DNA of 64,000 nucleotides from Aurifilum marmelostoma (GCA_027559495.1 JAMXSV010000004.1:1601001-1665000); one strand, 5' to 3'. Counted from the first letter of the stretch, positions 21,638 through 33,302 are shown. Program-made: numbers and translations. The notes: generated by a model from the sequence alone, not told the origin.

Positions 21638-22774
21638 TCAAGACCAAGCATAGTAATAATTGTCCTCCCATACAGTATCAGCAGTGCTCTTCCCGTTCTT
21701 CCACCTGAAACTCGGGATTGAAGAATGCCTCTCCTCAAAGACGACATCGACCTCCTTCTCGTGAAAGTCATGGAAGCCCTTGACGCCCCTGGTGGTGACC
21801 TCGTCCGGGTTCCACACCAGCACCTGCTTCAGACCCCACGCGGCGGCCTCGGCAGCGGCGGCCTGCAGCAGCTCGACAACATCCCAGGCCTTGTGCTCGT
21901 CGGTGACGGGCTCGCCGGTCTCGGGGCTGACGTCGAGGAAGACGAAGCGCAGGACCTTGAGCTTCTTCTCGCGCCAGTCGTGGTCCCAGTAGACCCAGCT
22001 GCGGCCGCAGTGCGTGATGGCGCCGCGGTTCTCGATCTCCCGGCCAAACATCCACCTGGTGACAAAGGTCTCGCGCGCCAGCTGCCAGGAGACCTGCGCG
22101 TGGTCCGGGGCGAAGGCGACGTGTGTCCTTGTGTGGTCGGCGGCGAGGCGCCTGAACCGGGCCTTGAGGGCGGCGACGTCCCTCTCGCACAGGGCGGGCA
22201 GCTCGTCGAGGCCGAGGTAGCGGGCCCGCCGGTTCTCGGGCAGGGGGAACTGGTCCTGGTGCAGGAAGACGGTCACCTGCTCCGAGGGGAAGACGTCCCA
22301 GCCCAGGTTGGAGTAGTAGATCCTGCCGATGTCGCTGTACAGGGCGCTGCACTCGCTCTCGGCGTCGACGTACTCCTGGAGCTTGCGCAGCATGTAGGCC
22401 GCCATGCCCAGGCGTCGGTACTTTGGGTTGGTGTAGACGCTGGCGACGGCGAACCCTGTCGTCTCGACGAAGCCGTCGTTGACGCCGGTGCCCTTGCCGG
22501 CGATGAAGACGGTCTTCCTGATGGACTCGCACGAGGCGACAATGTGGGTGCCGTCGTCCTTGTGCGCCAGGATCCAGTACAGGCAGCGGTCGTCCTTGGT
22601 CAGGGCCTGGGAGGAGAGGTGCGTCTCCCGCTCCAGGTAGGTGTCGATGTCTAGTGGTGCGGCCCAGGCCTCGCCGTTCAACCGCCAGGCCAGCTTCCGG
22701 ATGGTCTCGTCTGCTCGGGTAAAGACGACGTCTTGTGTGGTGATGGGTTGGTCAACGATGAAAGGGTCAGCCAT
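21638..22774 (-). CDS. LYC1-like GNAT N-acetyltransferase
   Basis: An intronless 378-aa ORF starts at ATG 22774 (MADPFIVDQPITTQDVVFTR). Residues about 15-170 have a GNAT fold pattern: a helical N-terminus, then VASVYTNPKYRRLGMAAYML, where the acetyl-CoA-binding loop reads RRLGMA, then LQEYVDAESECSALYSDIGR and IYYSNLGWDVFPSEQ. The C-terminal half (GRSWVYWDHDW; VLVWNPDEVTTRGVKGF) matches the long C-terminal extension of fungal LYC1-type proteins, known from Yarrowia as lysine N6-acetyltransferase of lysine catabolism. A cytosolic role acetylating lysine or a similar amine is inferred. A trinucleotide microsatellite lies about 50 bp upstream of the ATG, in the leader or promoter. Confidence 0.82.
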   Translation of the reverse strand: MADPFIVDQPITTQDVVFTRADETIRKLAWRLNGEAWAAPLDIDTYLERETHLSSQALTKDDRCLYWILAHKDDGTHIVASCESIRKTVFIAGKGTGVNDGFVETTGFAVASVYTNPKYRRLGMAAYMLRKLQEYVDAESECSALYSDIGRIYYSNLGWDVFPSEQVTVFLHQDQFPLPENRRARYLGLDELPALCERDVAALKARFRRLAADHTRTHVAFAPDHAQVSWQLARETFVTRWMFGREIENRGAITHCGRSWVYWDHDWREKKLKVLRFVFLDVSPETGEPVTDEHKAWDVVELLQAAAAEAAAWGLKQVLVWNPDEVTTRGVKGFHDFHEKEVDVVFEERHSSIPSFRWKNGKSTADTVWEDNYYYAWS

Positions 22775-22823
22775 TGTCTTAGGGGATATATATATCTGAG
22801 TGTATTTTTGCGCTATCGTTACT

Positions 22824-22864
22824 GATGATGATGATGATGATGCTGCTACTGCTGCTGCTGCTGA
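22824..22864. repeat. (ATG)n/(CTG)n trinucleotide microsatellite
   Basis: GATGATGATGATGATG passes into CTGCTACTGCTGCTGCTG just upstream of the acetyltransferase ATG (22774, minus strand), so it probably lies in the 5' UTR or core promoter. Confidence 0.8.
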
Positions 22865-25800
22865 CGAGAGGAAGGATTAAATGATGTTGTTTGTACTCAT
22901 GTCGTGTAGCATTGGAGAGGGGAAGGAGGTTGATGATGGATGGTTATTATAGCGCGCGGCTGGGTAAATGCCGGCGTGCCGCGCGTGCCATAGGCCATTT
23001 TATATCCGGCCGTTGAGGTTCCCTCCGGAAGTAGTAGTAGTAGCACAAGGGAGAGGAAAATCTCAGACGCGTCCTTGGTTTTACAAGGGAGGGAGGGAGG
23101 GACCCAGCGTATAAGCTATGAAGCTTATGTGGGTTGTCAGATGTCCTCGCTGAAATTCAATTTTCGCGAGGGTTTCGGTGCGGCGGAGCTGGCAATCTCG
23201 AGCAACCAATTGACCATAAAGCTACGACGCAAGCAGATGGATGTGGGAGGCCCGGGGGGGATTGCCCGGGCTGGGAACAAGGGAAGATAACACACGGGCA
23301 GCCATTGACGCTATGCCACGTACAAACAGGACGCCTGATACTATTTTCAAACGCGGCCAAGCTGTGTGAGCTGTGCAGCACCGGGGCGCTGCAACGCAGA
23401 TTGCCGAGCGGCAAGCCGTGTCTCCGATGCGGGTCGAGAAGGAAAGAAAAGGAGAGGGGGGGAACAAAAAAGACCTGTCACAGGGCGATTGCGTGCATAC
23501 AGCAGCAGGCCCCTTGGAAAGAAAAAAAAAATTATAAAAATAGTCAGCCGCATGCCGCCCGAGGCGCGACTAGCCAACCGGACACATTCCGAACGGCACA
23601 GGGGGATATTGGATGATAAGGAGGATATTAGATGGTGATGTAATACTTGCAGACTTAGACCTCGGATCATGAGATCTTCATGCTGTTGAGCAGTCGACTG
23701 TGTGTCGTGGCGAGATGACTGGTGTTTTAAAAGGGCCCTGTGGCCGTATGATTCTCGTACGGGGCGGGCCACCGGTGCACGGGACGGGCCTCTGTCGAAA
23801 CCAGCTGAGTACGAGTGAGTGAGTCGACTACCTGGTCGGTAATTATACTTAGGCTCGAGCACCGGACCAGGAAAACGGTTGTGGACAAATGATGGTCAAG
23901 GTCGAGACCAGTGGTTTGACGTCTGACGCGTGGGGGTCAGTGACTAAATCAAAATTGATTAAAAAAATCAAAAAGGGATGGCCAGTGCTCTAGATTCAGC
24001 CTCAGACCCAGGGTTATGATCTTCCAACCTGCATCGCATCTCCTGATATTCTAAATTTTTTACAGAGGAAGAAAAAGAGAGAAGAAAAAAAAAAAGGAGC
24101 CTGGTGGATAGTCCGAAAAGTGGGGATGCATCGGGCAATGGACTTGGACCCGCAGTCACCTGTGCCATGAAAGTATTCAGTCAGTCATTTCGTAATGAAA
24201 TTGAAGCTGTGACCTCCCTTAATAATGTAGTAACATGTGAAGCTGTTTATTCACATCGGTGCCAAAGCACAGGCATGATTGGCGCACAATGCGCTGCAGA
24301 ATCGAGTACCAAGTCGTGCATGAACCATGATATATTTATAGCGTCTATGCATCACGCTATAGGTCAAATGAGAACTAAAAACCCAGAGAGGGGGTGGGGA
24401 GAACACCTCCGACCACGAATGTTGAGGCCATCATGCACAAGTCTATAGTCAGGCTTCCAATGACCTGGTTCCTAATTCAGACACTGTCCTTAAGGGATGC
24501 GCATGCGTGAGGCTGTGGTAGTATGCGGTTGATGCCGGACACTAGATACAGGTCGGAGAGCGCGGCGCCTTGCAATCTTCCCACCTCTGAATCACCCTCC
24601 GATAGATCCGGCTAAGAGCCGTCTGTTTCGGACCGCATCTGAGCCTACACCACCTTGCAGGTCGACGGGCTGAGCGACGACATGGCCTTCAAATATGCCA
24701 CGGATGGATCCGTGTTGGACCAGGGGGCACTGGTATGGAACGCGTGGAGTACACAGAACCTCGCCCTGCTTTTCGTGGAATTTTGCGAGTGCGTATTCGG
24801 TTTTTTTTTTTTTTTTGGTTTTTTTTTTCTGCGGCAGGGTGGTGGCTAGAATGGTATTTTGTGTATGCGGACCGGGAAGGGGGGGGGGCTTGTCTTCAGG
24901 TTCGGCTGGGAACGCAAGTATGACCTGTGTAAAGTAAAGAACAATGTTCAGCAGGAAAAAGGATTTGGAAGGAGAGCGATCCCCTGCATGCCTTGACGAG
25001 AGACGCAACATCGGACCAAATCGCCCAGGCTTGGAGGATGTGTATGATGTAGAAGCAGCGTTAACTCCGAGTATGTTCAGTCCCCACAGCCTACCAAGCA
25101 AAGAGACATGAACTTGAAAGAGACGAGGAACACTTCGTCAACCAAATCCTTCCCGAGTACGAGGAGTTGAAACCGTCCTGCTCCCTTTCCCATACCCGGA
25201 TATGAAACCTTGAAGTCGTAAGCCTCAGGTTCAAAGTTTGAGTCGAAATGGCGAATTCCAAGGTTCAACATTGTTTTGTAGCGTGTCGGTGAATTCTCAA
25301 AAGAGAATGGTTACGGCAGAACGCAATGTAATGCAATTGAAAATTGATGGTGACATACTTGGAGTGGTTGAAGAGAGAGGCAGGTTGGCCTGTTGAAGTA
25401 CTGTACTTGGATGACCACGTAATGTGGATGAATATTGTCACATACTTACAAATTTATTCCCACATTGTGCCAGCTCACACAGGCGGAGGTGGGTGCTGTC
25501 CAGGCACACTGCTCGGAGTCAACAGAAAGACTAAAGGGTGCGAAGGTGATGTGAATGTTTCCGATGTGAGGTCACTATCACTCCACACTACTGATTCCAC
25601 ATCCTGGTTTCGAGCTTAGTTAGAAGGGGTTTTCGTATGACTTGTGGACAAGGAAGATTCGAATGATGTCAAAAGTCTTCTCCAGACCACATTTGTAAGA
25701 TCGAAGTGAAGTCTTAACAGCAAGGTATCCAGTCCCTAGTTTTGCTGAAAGGTTCTGGGCTATGGTTGAAGTGAGAAAAGTTAAGTTATAATTAATTACT

Positions 25801-26130
25801 ACAATGTGATGAGTGAATGATATGAATATCTCTGCCTTGAACTAAAAGACTGGTTGTTATTGTCCGGAGTGTTAGAACACTTGATGGGTACTGCGAAGCG
25901 CAGACAGACGACTCAACATGGCTGTGGCTGAATTAACATTGACATTTGTCCTGTTCTCGAGGTAATTAGCTAATTATCATAACCAGCACTAGAAAAAGTC
26001 TTTCTTGATACATTCTCAAATTCTTGAAATCAGAACTTGACCCTCTCCTCGTACCGTGAGATCACTGGTGGACTTCCTGCATGATACTTGTAACCTGGGC
26101 TTGCCTGCACATGGACTTGGCTTCTCCACC

Positions 26131-26801
26131 CTATTCGACTTGACTTCTGATCTGGTCAATATGTTGTAGTCCACGTCGGCCAGGATGTGCTGACAGTCTC
26201 ACAAGTATCTTATAGCGTTGTCCACAATTGATAACCCAGTGTGCACCAGCCGGAGCATGAGCCTGAAGAGCACCAAAACCGCGAGGCCCTGGGAGTATCT
26301 GTCATGATTATTCCGTCTGTCTTAGATTCCCAAGGGTTCTTATCATTAGGGAAGGTTACTTCGCGGGGGGGGGGGGGGAGGAATGACAAGAGGAAGAGAA
26401 AGCAGTGGGGTAAAGCCAATGCCAGATGAAATGGGCGGGCATTACTTACCCTCTTCCGAGGCCGACCCAATTCCTTCTCCATGCACTTCTCATCATTGTC
26501 CTGAAGAGCGGCCGCTCGCCAAAGCTTGATACTTCCTTCTCGAACGTTGCCGTACACAGCAGTGCCGGAAAAGTGGTTCAATTTCGCCCACTCACGGCGT
26601 GCTTGATCACGCCAACTTGAGGACGGACTCGGTTTGCCATACTGCAGCTACCGCTTATTCAGTGAGAAGGCCAGCTTTTCATCGGACTTGGCCAGATCTG
26701 TCCTTGCCTCTCTGCTGCTGCCGCCTTTTCAGCTCCTACATGACCTCTACGAAACCTTCGTGCGTATCTGGTAGAACCTCAACAGCTTCCACAATGGACA
26801 T
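26131..26801 (-). CDS. Tentative small three-exon gene, unknown
   Basis: The hand-built model is complement(join(26131..26262, 26450..26641, 26745..26801)), 126 aa. The start is ATG 26801 (MSIVEAVEVLPDTHEGFVE). All three exons are in phase 0 with lengths divisible by three. Intron 1 is 103 bp (GTCATG to CTGCAG); intron 2 is 187 bp (perfect GTAAGT donor, CTTCAG acceptor) and contains the G/C homopolymer near 26366-26380. Exon 2 encodes SSSWRDQARREWAKLNHFSG and exon 3 AHWVINCGQRYKILVRLSAH. No family is recognised, and the model could be chance. Confidence 0.3.
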
Positions 26802-27931
26802 CTCCAGAATGTGTCCACTGCATGGATTTCATTCGTCCTTCAAATTGGGTCATGCCAGACGCGGTGGCACAGTCCGTGAAGAAAGCCTGGATCCATGCAG
26901 AGCTGCTGTCGCGGGCGAGCGTGCCAAAAGTTTCTTCGTCCTCGAAATATTAGGTATTTCGATCGATTGGGCCAGAGTGACGAGATTTGATATGTATAAG
27001 TGCAACAAGAAAGAAGGGAGCAACGGACAATGCAGGGGCGTAAAAGTCGACGGTGAGCCCCTGTATCTAGGAATATGGTCAATAGATTCTGGTATAGATC
27101 CGAAATTAATTACCTACAAGCAAACATCCCACCTCAAAGTCGAATAACGATGGGAGGCTAGGTTGCGAGACGTGACATTTTGGTCACAAACCTTCCACAT
27201 CCCAATCGCACCCGACGTAACTACTCAGGATGGCGGTGATGACACACTGACGGTCGCCTCGAAAGTGGTTGAACGACAAGAGGTTGACACTGTTGAGGGC
27301 CACCCAAGTCTTTCACTTCGCCATCTTAGGAGGTCTTTTGAGTTCAGGGCTCTGGACTCTGGATATCCGTGACCACACAGGACTATACATAGAGATATAT
27401 GTGTGGTTTGAATGGCATGTCCAGTATTCCACAGGATTAGCAGTCTATAGAATGTGCTCTGTTGTCAGATTCGGGACAAGGCAAAAAAGAAGACGAAGGG
27501 TAGCGTGGCCCAGTGATGAGCCGGGCCTGAGGCCGGAAGGCGGTGAAATCTGGACCGACAGCACATGTGCGGCGCTAGCCAAGGGTAAGACCGAGACGGA
27601 ACTAGGCCCAGTCGGGGGGGCAGATGAGTCAGCTGCAGTAGCGCGGTGTAGACCCATGACCAGGCTAAAATACCTCTCGGCGCACAAATTTTTCCTTCCG
27701 GTCCACCAAACTGAATTCTACGTGTTGTGCCCTCGGACAGACAGTGAATCAGGCAGGCGGGCAGGCATACTCACATCGCGAACCGATCAAACGACTAACC
27801 TCCCAGCACCAAACCTGTAAGCACCCACACACAACTCCTTCCAAACCCTCTCCCACACCTTCTCGACTTCCATCGACAGACCACCCGTTCTAATCATTCA
27901 AGTCGTCGATACAATACAGACAGCCAGCAAA

Positions 27932-28502
27932 ATGGGTGACATCAGCATCGTCGCTACCGAGTGGCGCACCGTCCAGGTCGGCCGTGTCGTCGTCCTCCAG
28001 TCTGGTGCTGAGGCCGGCCGTCTGGCTACCATCGTCGAGATCGTCGACCACAAGCGCGTACGTTGCCAACCCCGCAGAGATCGTCAGATGGGCAAGAACA
28101 TATGAGGGGAAGGGACAGGGCCGCATGCAGCAGGTGATGATGGTAATGACCGAACAGCATAGCTGACATGGAATGATATCTACACAGGCTCTCATCGACG
28201 GCCCCTCCTCAGAGTCCGCCCTGCAGGTTACCCGGCAAATGGTCTCCTTCTCCAACGTTGTCCTGACCGACTTCGTTGTCGCCGGCCTGCCCCGCGGCGC
28301 CCGGACAGCCACTGTCAAGAAGTTCTGGGAGAAGGCCGAGATCGACAAGAAGTGGAAGGACTCCAACTGGGCAAAGAAGCGCGACCAGCAGACCAAGCGC
28401 GCCGCCCTCACCGACTTCGACCGCTTCAAGGTCCTGCGCCTCAAGAAGCAGCGCCGCTTCGAGGAGCGCAAGGCTCTGGCCAAGGTCAAGGCCTCCGCAT
28501 AA
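27932..28502 (+). CDS. RPL14: 60S ribosomal protein eL14 (RPL14)
   Basis: The model is join(27932..28057, 28188..28502), 146 aa; the 130-bp phase-0 intron has a GTACGT donor, AGCTGAC branch and ACACAG acceptor. Exon 1 (MGDISIVATEWRTVQVGRVV, ending IVEIVDHKR) is the SH3-like KOW region of eL14. Exon 2 holds ALIDGPSSE, FVVAGLPRGARTATVKKFWE and a Lys/Arg-rich C-terminal helix ending AKVKASA. eL14 is a structural protein of the large cytosolic ribosomal subunit. Length and domain order match the fungal family. Confidence 0.96.
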
Positions 28503-29642
28503 ATGCCAAACCCGACCACGCACCGATCAACGCGCGACGATAAAAAGTTTTCGACATGACAACCGACGAACGGGTGTTTTCTAGGACCTCGTCGAGGCGG
28601 AGTCGGGAGTGCGATGGAGGGCAGGTAGACGGTTCAGGGGTTGATGATGATGGCAGCAGGAGCCGCAGCAGCGGTAATCACACTTTCTGCGGCTGACGTG
28701 CTGGACGGCGGCGGATGGTGTTCTACTAGAGGGTGGCGGGTATTCTGGACGGCACCGGCAAGGACAACCTCTAAAATTCAACAGCATCTTCGTTCGGGTC
28801 CGATGGACTAGGTTTTCTTTGCTTCGTTTACGGGACATATCACCTCCAAAAAGGCAAAGGTGGCCGGCGTCAAATGATATGAAATTGAGAAACCCAAACA
28901 CAATGATGACTGCCCGTCGAGGTCTTGTCAAATTTACATGTGATACCAACTCTTCTCAGCTTCCAGACTTTGTACATGAATTTCACCAGAACCTCTCTTG
29001 TCTGCCTTGAGCCCAATGTAGTCTGAGCTTGACTTGCAGAATAAATTGCTTCTAATCTTGTCATCTCTGACGCCTTGCCTAGCATTAGTTGTTCATTATG
29101 TCTACTGCCGACTTCTCAACATTCCAAGATGATCTAGCTCTGACTCTTTGACCACAACTTCTATGCTCTACTCTGTGCAGTGATGTGATGATGTCTGTCA
29201 ATCTGGACAGGGTCATTCTCGTCTGCGGGCCAAATGTGAGGGGTGCCCATTTGGGTTTAGCGCCCTGACCAACTGCCAAACCCTAGGAATTTTGCGCCTG
29301 GCAAAGAGCTCTCAGCATACCACCAAATCTGAACCCCCCGTTGCCTACTTTTTGTTTGTAGACCAACAACCCACATACCTGCTTTTTCGTGTCGCTTTCT
29401 GCAAATTGTAAGTCCAAAAAGCCTTCGAATTCTTTGCAGCTGGCTTTTACAAGAATTTGACCTGCTATCGAGCGACGGCAACCTCCCCAAAAACCACCTC
29501 TGTAGTGCAGAGCAAGATTGTGTGGGGTTGAGGTCAATTTTGTGGAAGCAGCTCTGGCCAAGCACCTGACAGGCAGCAAACAGACAACCCAGCTAACCAG
29601 CACCTCCTGTGATTTTTCCCCGCTACAGATCCAGTCGCGAAG
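28503..29642. other. Intergenic region upstream of NAC alpha
   Basis: This separates the eL14 stop from the NAC-alpha ATG. It contains a GGGTTTAG/AAACCCTAG inverted pair at 29253-29286. No supported gene is seen, although open frames exist on the minus strand. Confidence 0.55.
29253..29286. promoter_or_regulatory. Inverted telobox-like pair
   Basis: GGGTTTAG (29253-29260) and AAACCCTAG (29278-29286) face each other about 360 bp upstream of the NAC-alpha ATG. Telobox-type AAACCCTA elements are known in promoters of translation-related genes in fungi and plants. Function here is inferred. Confidence 0.35.
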
Positions 29643-30449
29643 ATGGCCAACCCTAGAGTCGAGGAGCTTCCCGATGAGGAGCCTAAGAATGTGACTGTCG
29701 AGGAGCACGACGATGACAGCTCCGACTCTGAGATCGAGGCTGGTGACTCCAGCCTGCCTGCTGGCTCGACTGCCGTCATCCACTCGCGCAACGAGAAGAA
29801 GGCCCGCAAGGCCATGGAGAAGCTGCACCTGACCCGCATCCAGGGCATCACCCGCGTCACCCTCCGCCGACCAAAGAACGTGAGTGTGCACCAAGGGCCA
29901 GAGCAGACAAGAGTCACAAGCGCAAGCAAGGTGGAAGAGAGCTTGATGAGAAAAATTAGACACATTGATTCAGAGGAAATCATGACGATGGGCTGACTGG
30001 GTCATCACAGATTCTCTTTGTGATCAACAACCCTGAGGTGTACAAGTCTCCTAACAGCAACACCTACATGTACGTGGTCCCCACCCACCCCCTCTCAGCC
30101 CCTCTGCATAGACTAACATGTTCGTGCCTACAGTGTTTTCGGTGAGGCCAAGATCGAGGACCTGAATGCCTCTGCCCAGGCCGCTGCTGCCCAGCAGCTC
30201 GCCGCCGCCGAGCACGACCACGCTGGCCACGACCATGGCGAGTCCAGCAAGGCCACCGAGGGTGCCGACGCCAAGAAGGCCGCCGAGGAGGAGGAGGATG
30301 ATGGCGAGGAGGTTGACGCTGAGGGCATCGAGGATAAGGATATCGAGCTCGTCATGACGCAGGCCAACGTATCACGGAAGAAGGCCATCAAGGCGCTCAA
30401 GGAGAACGACAACGACATTGTCAACTCCATCATGGCCCTCAGCATCTAG
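29643..30449 (+). CDS. EGD2: Nascent polypeptide-associated complex subunit alpha (EGD2)
   Basis: The model is join(29643..29879, 30011..30069, 30134..30449), 203 aa, with GT-AG introns. The NAC domain begins around residue 45 (HSRNEKKARKAMEKLHLTRI, then GITRVTLRRPKN) and continues across intron 1 (ILFVINNPEVYKSPNSNTYI) and intron 2 (VFGEAKIEDLN). A Glu/Ala-rich linker leads to a C-terminal UBA domain (IELVMTQANVSRKKAIKALK to SIMALSI). NAC alpha pairs with NAC beta at the ribosome exit tunnel and shields emerging chains. This agrees with its position near another translation gene, although they are separate units. Confidence 0.96.
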
Positions 30450-31146
30450 CCACACATCAGCGCGACACCCACATGATTTATTCTGTTCGTCGTGTGTGTG
30501 GTCTTGCATGGTCTCTAGATGCTGATGATGCCCAGACGGGCATGTTCTTTCCCTTTGGTGCTTCCAATTCTTACTCTGGGTGGGACTCCGGGAATGGGTC
30601 GGTTCGTAGGGCACATGTCTGAAATAGGGGGAAGAAGCTGAATCCTTTACGGTTCACTACTAGAAAAATATGAAAAGCTCATGGACTAGAAAAAGGTCTG
30701 ATTGCATTCTCGAATATCTCTTGTTGCGCTGCGTACGTACATTTCCATCATGATCTTTGATGTTTGCCCTCGGAACCCGGTGCTGTACTAGAAACTGGGT
30801 CTCGGCCAAATCGCTCACATAGCCCAACCACGTCATCAACAAGACTCGAAACCCGTAAATACCACATTCGGTTTAAATTTCTTATTCTTGCGGGAACAAG
30901 AGGAAAATCAAGAGGGCTACTTGGAGTTTTTGCTTTTGTTTTTGTCCGTCTTCTTTTTTCGGGGGGGGGAGGGGGGAGGGGTTGGTTATGTCAAATGAGC
31001 AGGTAGCCGCGATCTATGTCCAGGCTCTGTCATCACGTGACCCAGCGGCCCAAACTGCTTCGGCTGCAAGGCGCGAGCATCCTCAAGACAACAACGTCAA
31101 TTCTCCGCTCCTCCCCCGAGTACCCCCACACACAACCGCATACAAG
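30450..31146. other. Intergenic region
   Basis: This lies between NAC alpha and ATP synthase subunit d, both on plus. G-rich tracts (GGGGGGGGGAGGGGGGAGGG) occur at 30961-30980. No gene was recognised. Confidence 0.55.
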
Positions 31147-32011
31147 ATGGCCGCAGTAAGTGCTTTCTCTCCATCAATTGACATCTCGAATAGTCCTTCA
31201 CAATCCCAATTCGAGCTATACCACCGCAGTACCGTGGCTGCGCTCTCGTCCCGAACTTCTCCGAAAGCGCCTCCCGCAGCCCAGCCGGGTACAGTGACGA
31301 TGAGCTAATTTCTTGTGTCCCTCCCACCGCAGCGATCCGCAGCCCTCAAGCTCGACTGGGCCAAGGTCCAGTCCTCCCTCGGCCTGCGCGGCCAGACGGT
31401 CGCCTCGCTGCAGGCTTTCAAGTCGCGCAACGACAACGTGCGGCGCAAGGTGCAGCAGCTGTCGGAGCTGCCCACGACGGTCGACTTTGCCGCGTACCGG
31501 TCGACGCTCAAGAACCAAGCCGTTGTCGATGAGATCGAGAAGCGCTTCAAGGCCTTCAAGCCAGCTGTCTACGACGTCGGCCGCCAGCTGAAGGCCATCG
31601 ACGCCTTCGAGGCCGAGGCCATCAAGAACGCCGAGGCCACCAAGGAGAAGGTCGACCTGGAGCTCAAGGACCTCGAGAAGACGCTGCAGAACATCGAGCA
31701 GGCGCGGAGCTTCGAGGAGCTCACTGTGGTACGTATACGCCAGGGAACCACCACGGACAGTGCCTGGGGCCCATTGAGGGCGCGGGCGCGGGCGCGGGCG
31801 GCGTGGGCAATAATGCTGACGTGCTGCTGCTATAGGACGAGGTTGCTGCTGCTGAGCCCTCCATCGACGAGAAGACCTCCAAGCTGGTGTCCAAGGGCCG
31901 CTGGGGCGTCCCAGGATACAAGGTATGTTCCATCCGTGGCCCTTACAAGGAAGCGGCGGCTGCTAACCAAACCTGCACCAGGAAAAATTCGGCGATCTCT
32001 CCGTGCTGTAG
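31147..32011 (+). CDS. ATP7: Mitochondrial ATP synthase subunit d (ATP7)
   Basis: The model is join(31147..31155, 31333..31728, 31836..31922, 31982..32011), 173 aa. Exon 1 is a 9-nt micro-exon (Met-Ala-Ala) and exon 4 is 30 nt. All introns are GT-AG in phase 0, and the last has a GCTAAC branch site. The protein reads RSAALKLDWAKVQSSLGL, then long charged helices (KNQAVVDEIEKRFKAFKPAV; KEKVDLELKDLEKTLQNIEQ) and ends in EKFGDLSVL. Length and features match fungal subunit d of the F1Fo peripheral stalk on the mitochondrial inner membrane. Intron 2 contains a GGGCGC tandem run near 31780. Confidence 0.95.
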
Positions 32012-32237
32012 ACGACACCATAGCGGCATCTTTCCCTTTGTGTACTCTAGCATTGTAGATACCGGCAGAAGCAGAGCAAGAGAAGAGGAGTTGATATATG
32101 GGCGGTGGCATGAAATACGAACCCAGAACATCCCAGCCTGAGAGTATTGCCTTGTGTGCTTCTAATCCATCCCTATCATAGTGACATTGTCTACTTCTAC
32201 GACATCTACCTCTGATCCCTAGAGTAAATTTTTTCTA

Positions 32238-33302
32238 CTATCCTACCTCAGCAACCCATCTCAGCCCGTCCACCATCGCCAGTTCCGCTTGAAGGGCCCT
32301 TTCTAGGTGCGGCGCCTTCAGCCAGAATGTATGCGGCCAGCCCCATACGACATCAGTCTTGACATTCACGCCAGCATCCCTAAGCACCCTAGCATAACAC
32401 GCACCATCCGAGTACAGCCCGTCATTCGTGCATACCTGGATCCAGGTCCGCGGCATTCCTCTCAGCTCCACTGTGTCAGCCTCGAGTGGCAATTTTGCCA
32501 GTCCGTCCCGCGGCCCATCCATCTCGAGTCGGGTGAGAAGTGACGTCTGGAACGAGGGGTGACCCGCGCTGGCGTGCATCCCGCGCAGGTGCATGGGCAC
32601 ATATTCTGGCCCGCGAAAGGCATCGCTTGTCACGGGACAACGCAGCAGGACGCCGCGGAGGGGAACGCCGGTGGCGATGGCGTGCTGGGCGACGATGGCC
32701 GCGAGTTGGCCGCCGCTGGAACTGCCGACCACGATGATCCCCTTTCCTGCCAGTCCTCCAGCATGTGTGTTGGCGAAGAAGGTGAAGGCGTCGATGCTAT
32801 CTGAGACGCACGTTGACGCCGTGTGCCGCGGCTTGAGGCGGTAGCCGACGCTGTACAAGCGTACGCCGGGCAGGAAAGTGGCAGAATCTTTGATCAGTCG
32901 GCGGCACGAGAGATCCTCCGAGTCTGCCTCGCCGACGGAGAGCCCGCCGCCATGGTAGTAGACGATGACGGTCCGCGGCTCGCTACCTCTGTTCTCGCCC
33001 CCACTGCCTGCAGAAGACGAAGCGTCGTCGTACTGTAGCACCGGGATGGAGTAGGCGTCTCTACTCGACGGCACGGAGATATATTTGGTGGTGAGGCCCT
33101 GGGATAGGTGGTGGTCCCTCGCCTCGGGCGCCATCATGGCTGCATTGAGTTGCCGACACTCCGCCGCGTACCTGGGCTGGCGGACAACAGGATCCATGGC
33201 GGGTCTGGGCGCAAGGAGCCCTGCGTCGCGTTCGTGGGCAAGCCAGGCCGGGTCGAGGGGCGGCGCCTCTTGTAGGACGGGTGGTAGTTCTTGATCCATC
33301 AT
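32238..33302 (-). CDS. Alpha/beta-hydrolase, HSL-type esterase
   Basis: An intronless 354-aa ORF has two in-frame ATGs at 33302 and 33299. The oxyanion-hole motif HGGG sits in VIVYYHGGGLSVGEADSEDL (about residues 113-132). The nucleophile elbow is GSSSGG (IIVVGSSSGGQLAAIVAQHA, about residue 195). The likely catalytic Asp is in NDGLYSDGACYA and the His in GWPHTFWLKAP near the C-terminus. This is the layout of the hormone-sensitive-lipase/arylacetamide deacetylase-like family, which hydrolyses small carboxylic esters. There is no signal peptide, so it is probably cytosolic. Substrate is unknown. It converges with ATP7 across 226 bp. Confidence 0.87.
   Translation of the reverse strand: MMDQELPPVLQEAPPLDPAWLAHERDAGLLAPRPAMDPVVRQPRYAAECRQLNAAMMAPEARDHHLSQGLTTKYISVPSSRDAYSIPVLQYDDASSSAGSGGENRGSEPRTVIVYYHGGGLSVGEADSEDLSCRRLIKDSATFLPGVRLYSVGYRLKPRHTASTCVSDSIDAFTFFANTHAGGLAGKGIIVVGSSSGGQLAAIVAQHAIATGVPLRGVLLRCPVTSDAFRGPEYVPMHLRGMHASAGHPSFQTSLLTRLEMDGPRDGLAKLPLEADTVELRGMPRTWIQVCTNDGLYSDGACYARVLRDAGVNVKTDVVWGWPHTFWLKAPHLERALQAELAMVDGLRWVAEVG

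Larger units (their letters stand above)
22775..27931. other. Gene-poor 5-kb region
   Basis: This long stretch lies between the acetyltransferase and eL14 genes. It holds homopolymer tracts (T16 and T9 near 24801-24830, G8 near 24882, G15 near 26366) and AT-rich blocks around 25640-26040. Most open frames start at non-ATG codons and look random. The one stretch with splice-site support is the tentative gene at 26131-26801. No transposon ends were recognised. Confidence 0.5.

Noticed and set aside
21725..22654. 309-codon plus-strand open frame opposite the acetyltransferase gene
   Set aside because: Antisense shadow of a GC-rich coding region; repetitive Val/Gly/Asp/Leu composition.
24592..25101. 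169-codon minus-strand open frame with a poly-Lys run
   Set aside because: The Lys run is only the T16/T9 homopolymer tract read on the other strand; the rest has no recognisable features.
27269..27820. 183-codon plus-strand open frame just upstream of eL14
   Set aside because: Starts at a non-ATG codon, has no domain, and occupies the eL14 promoter region.
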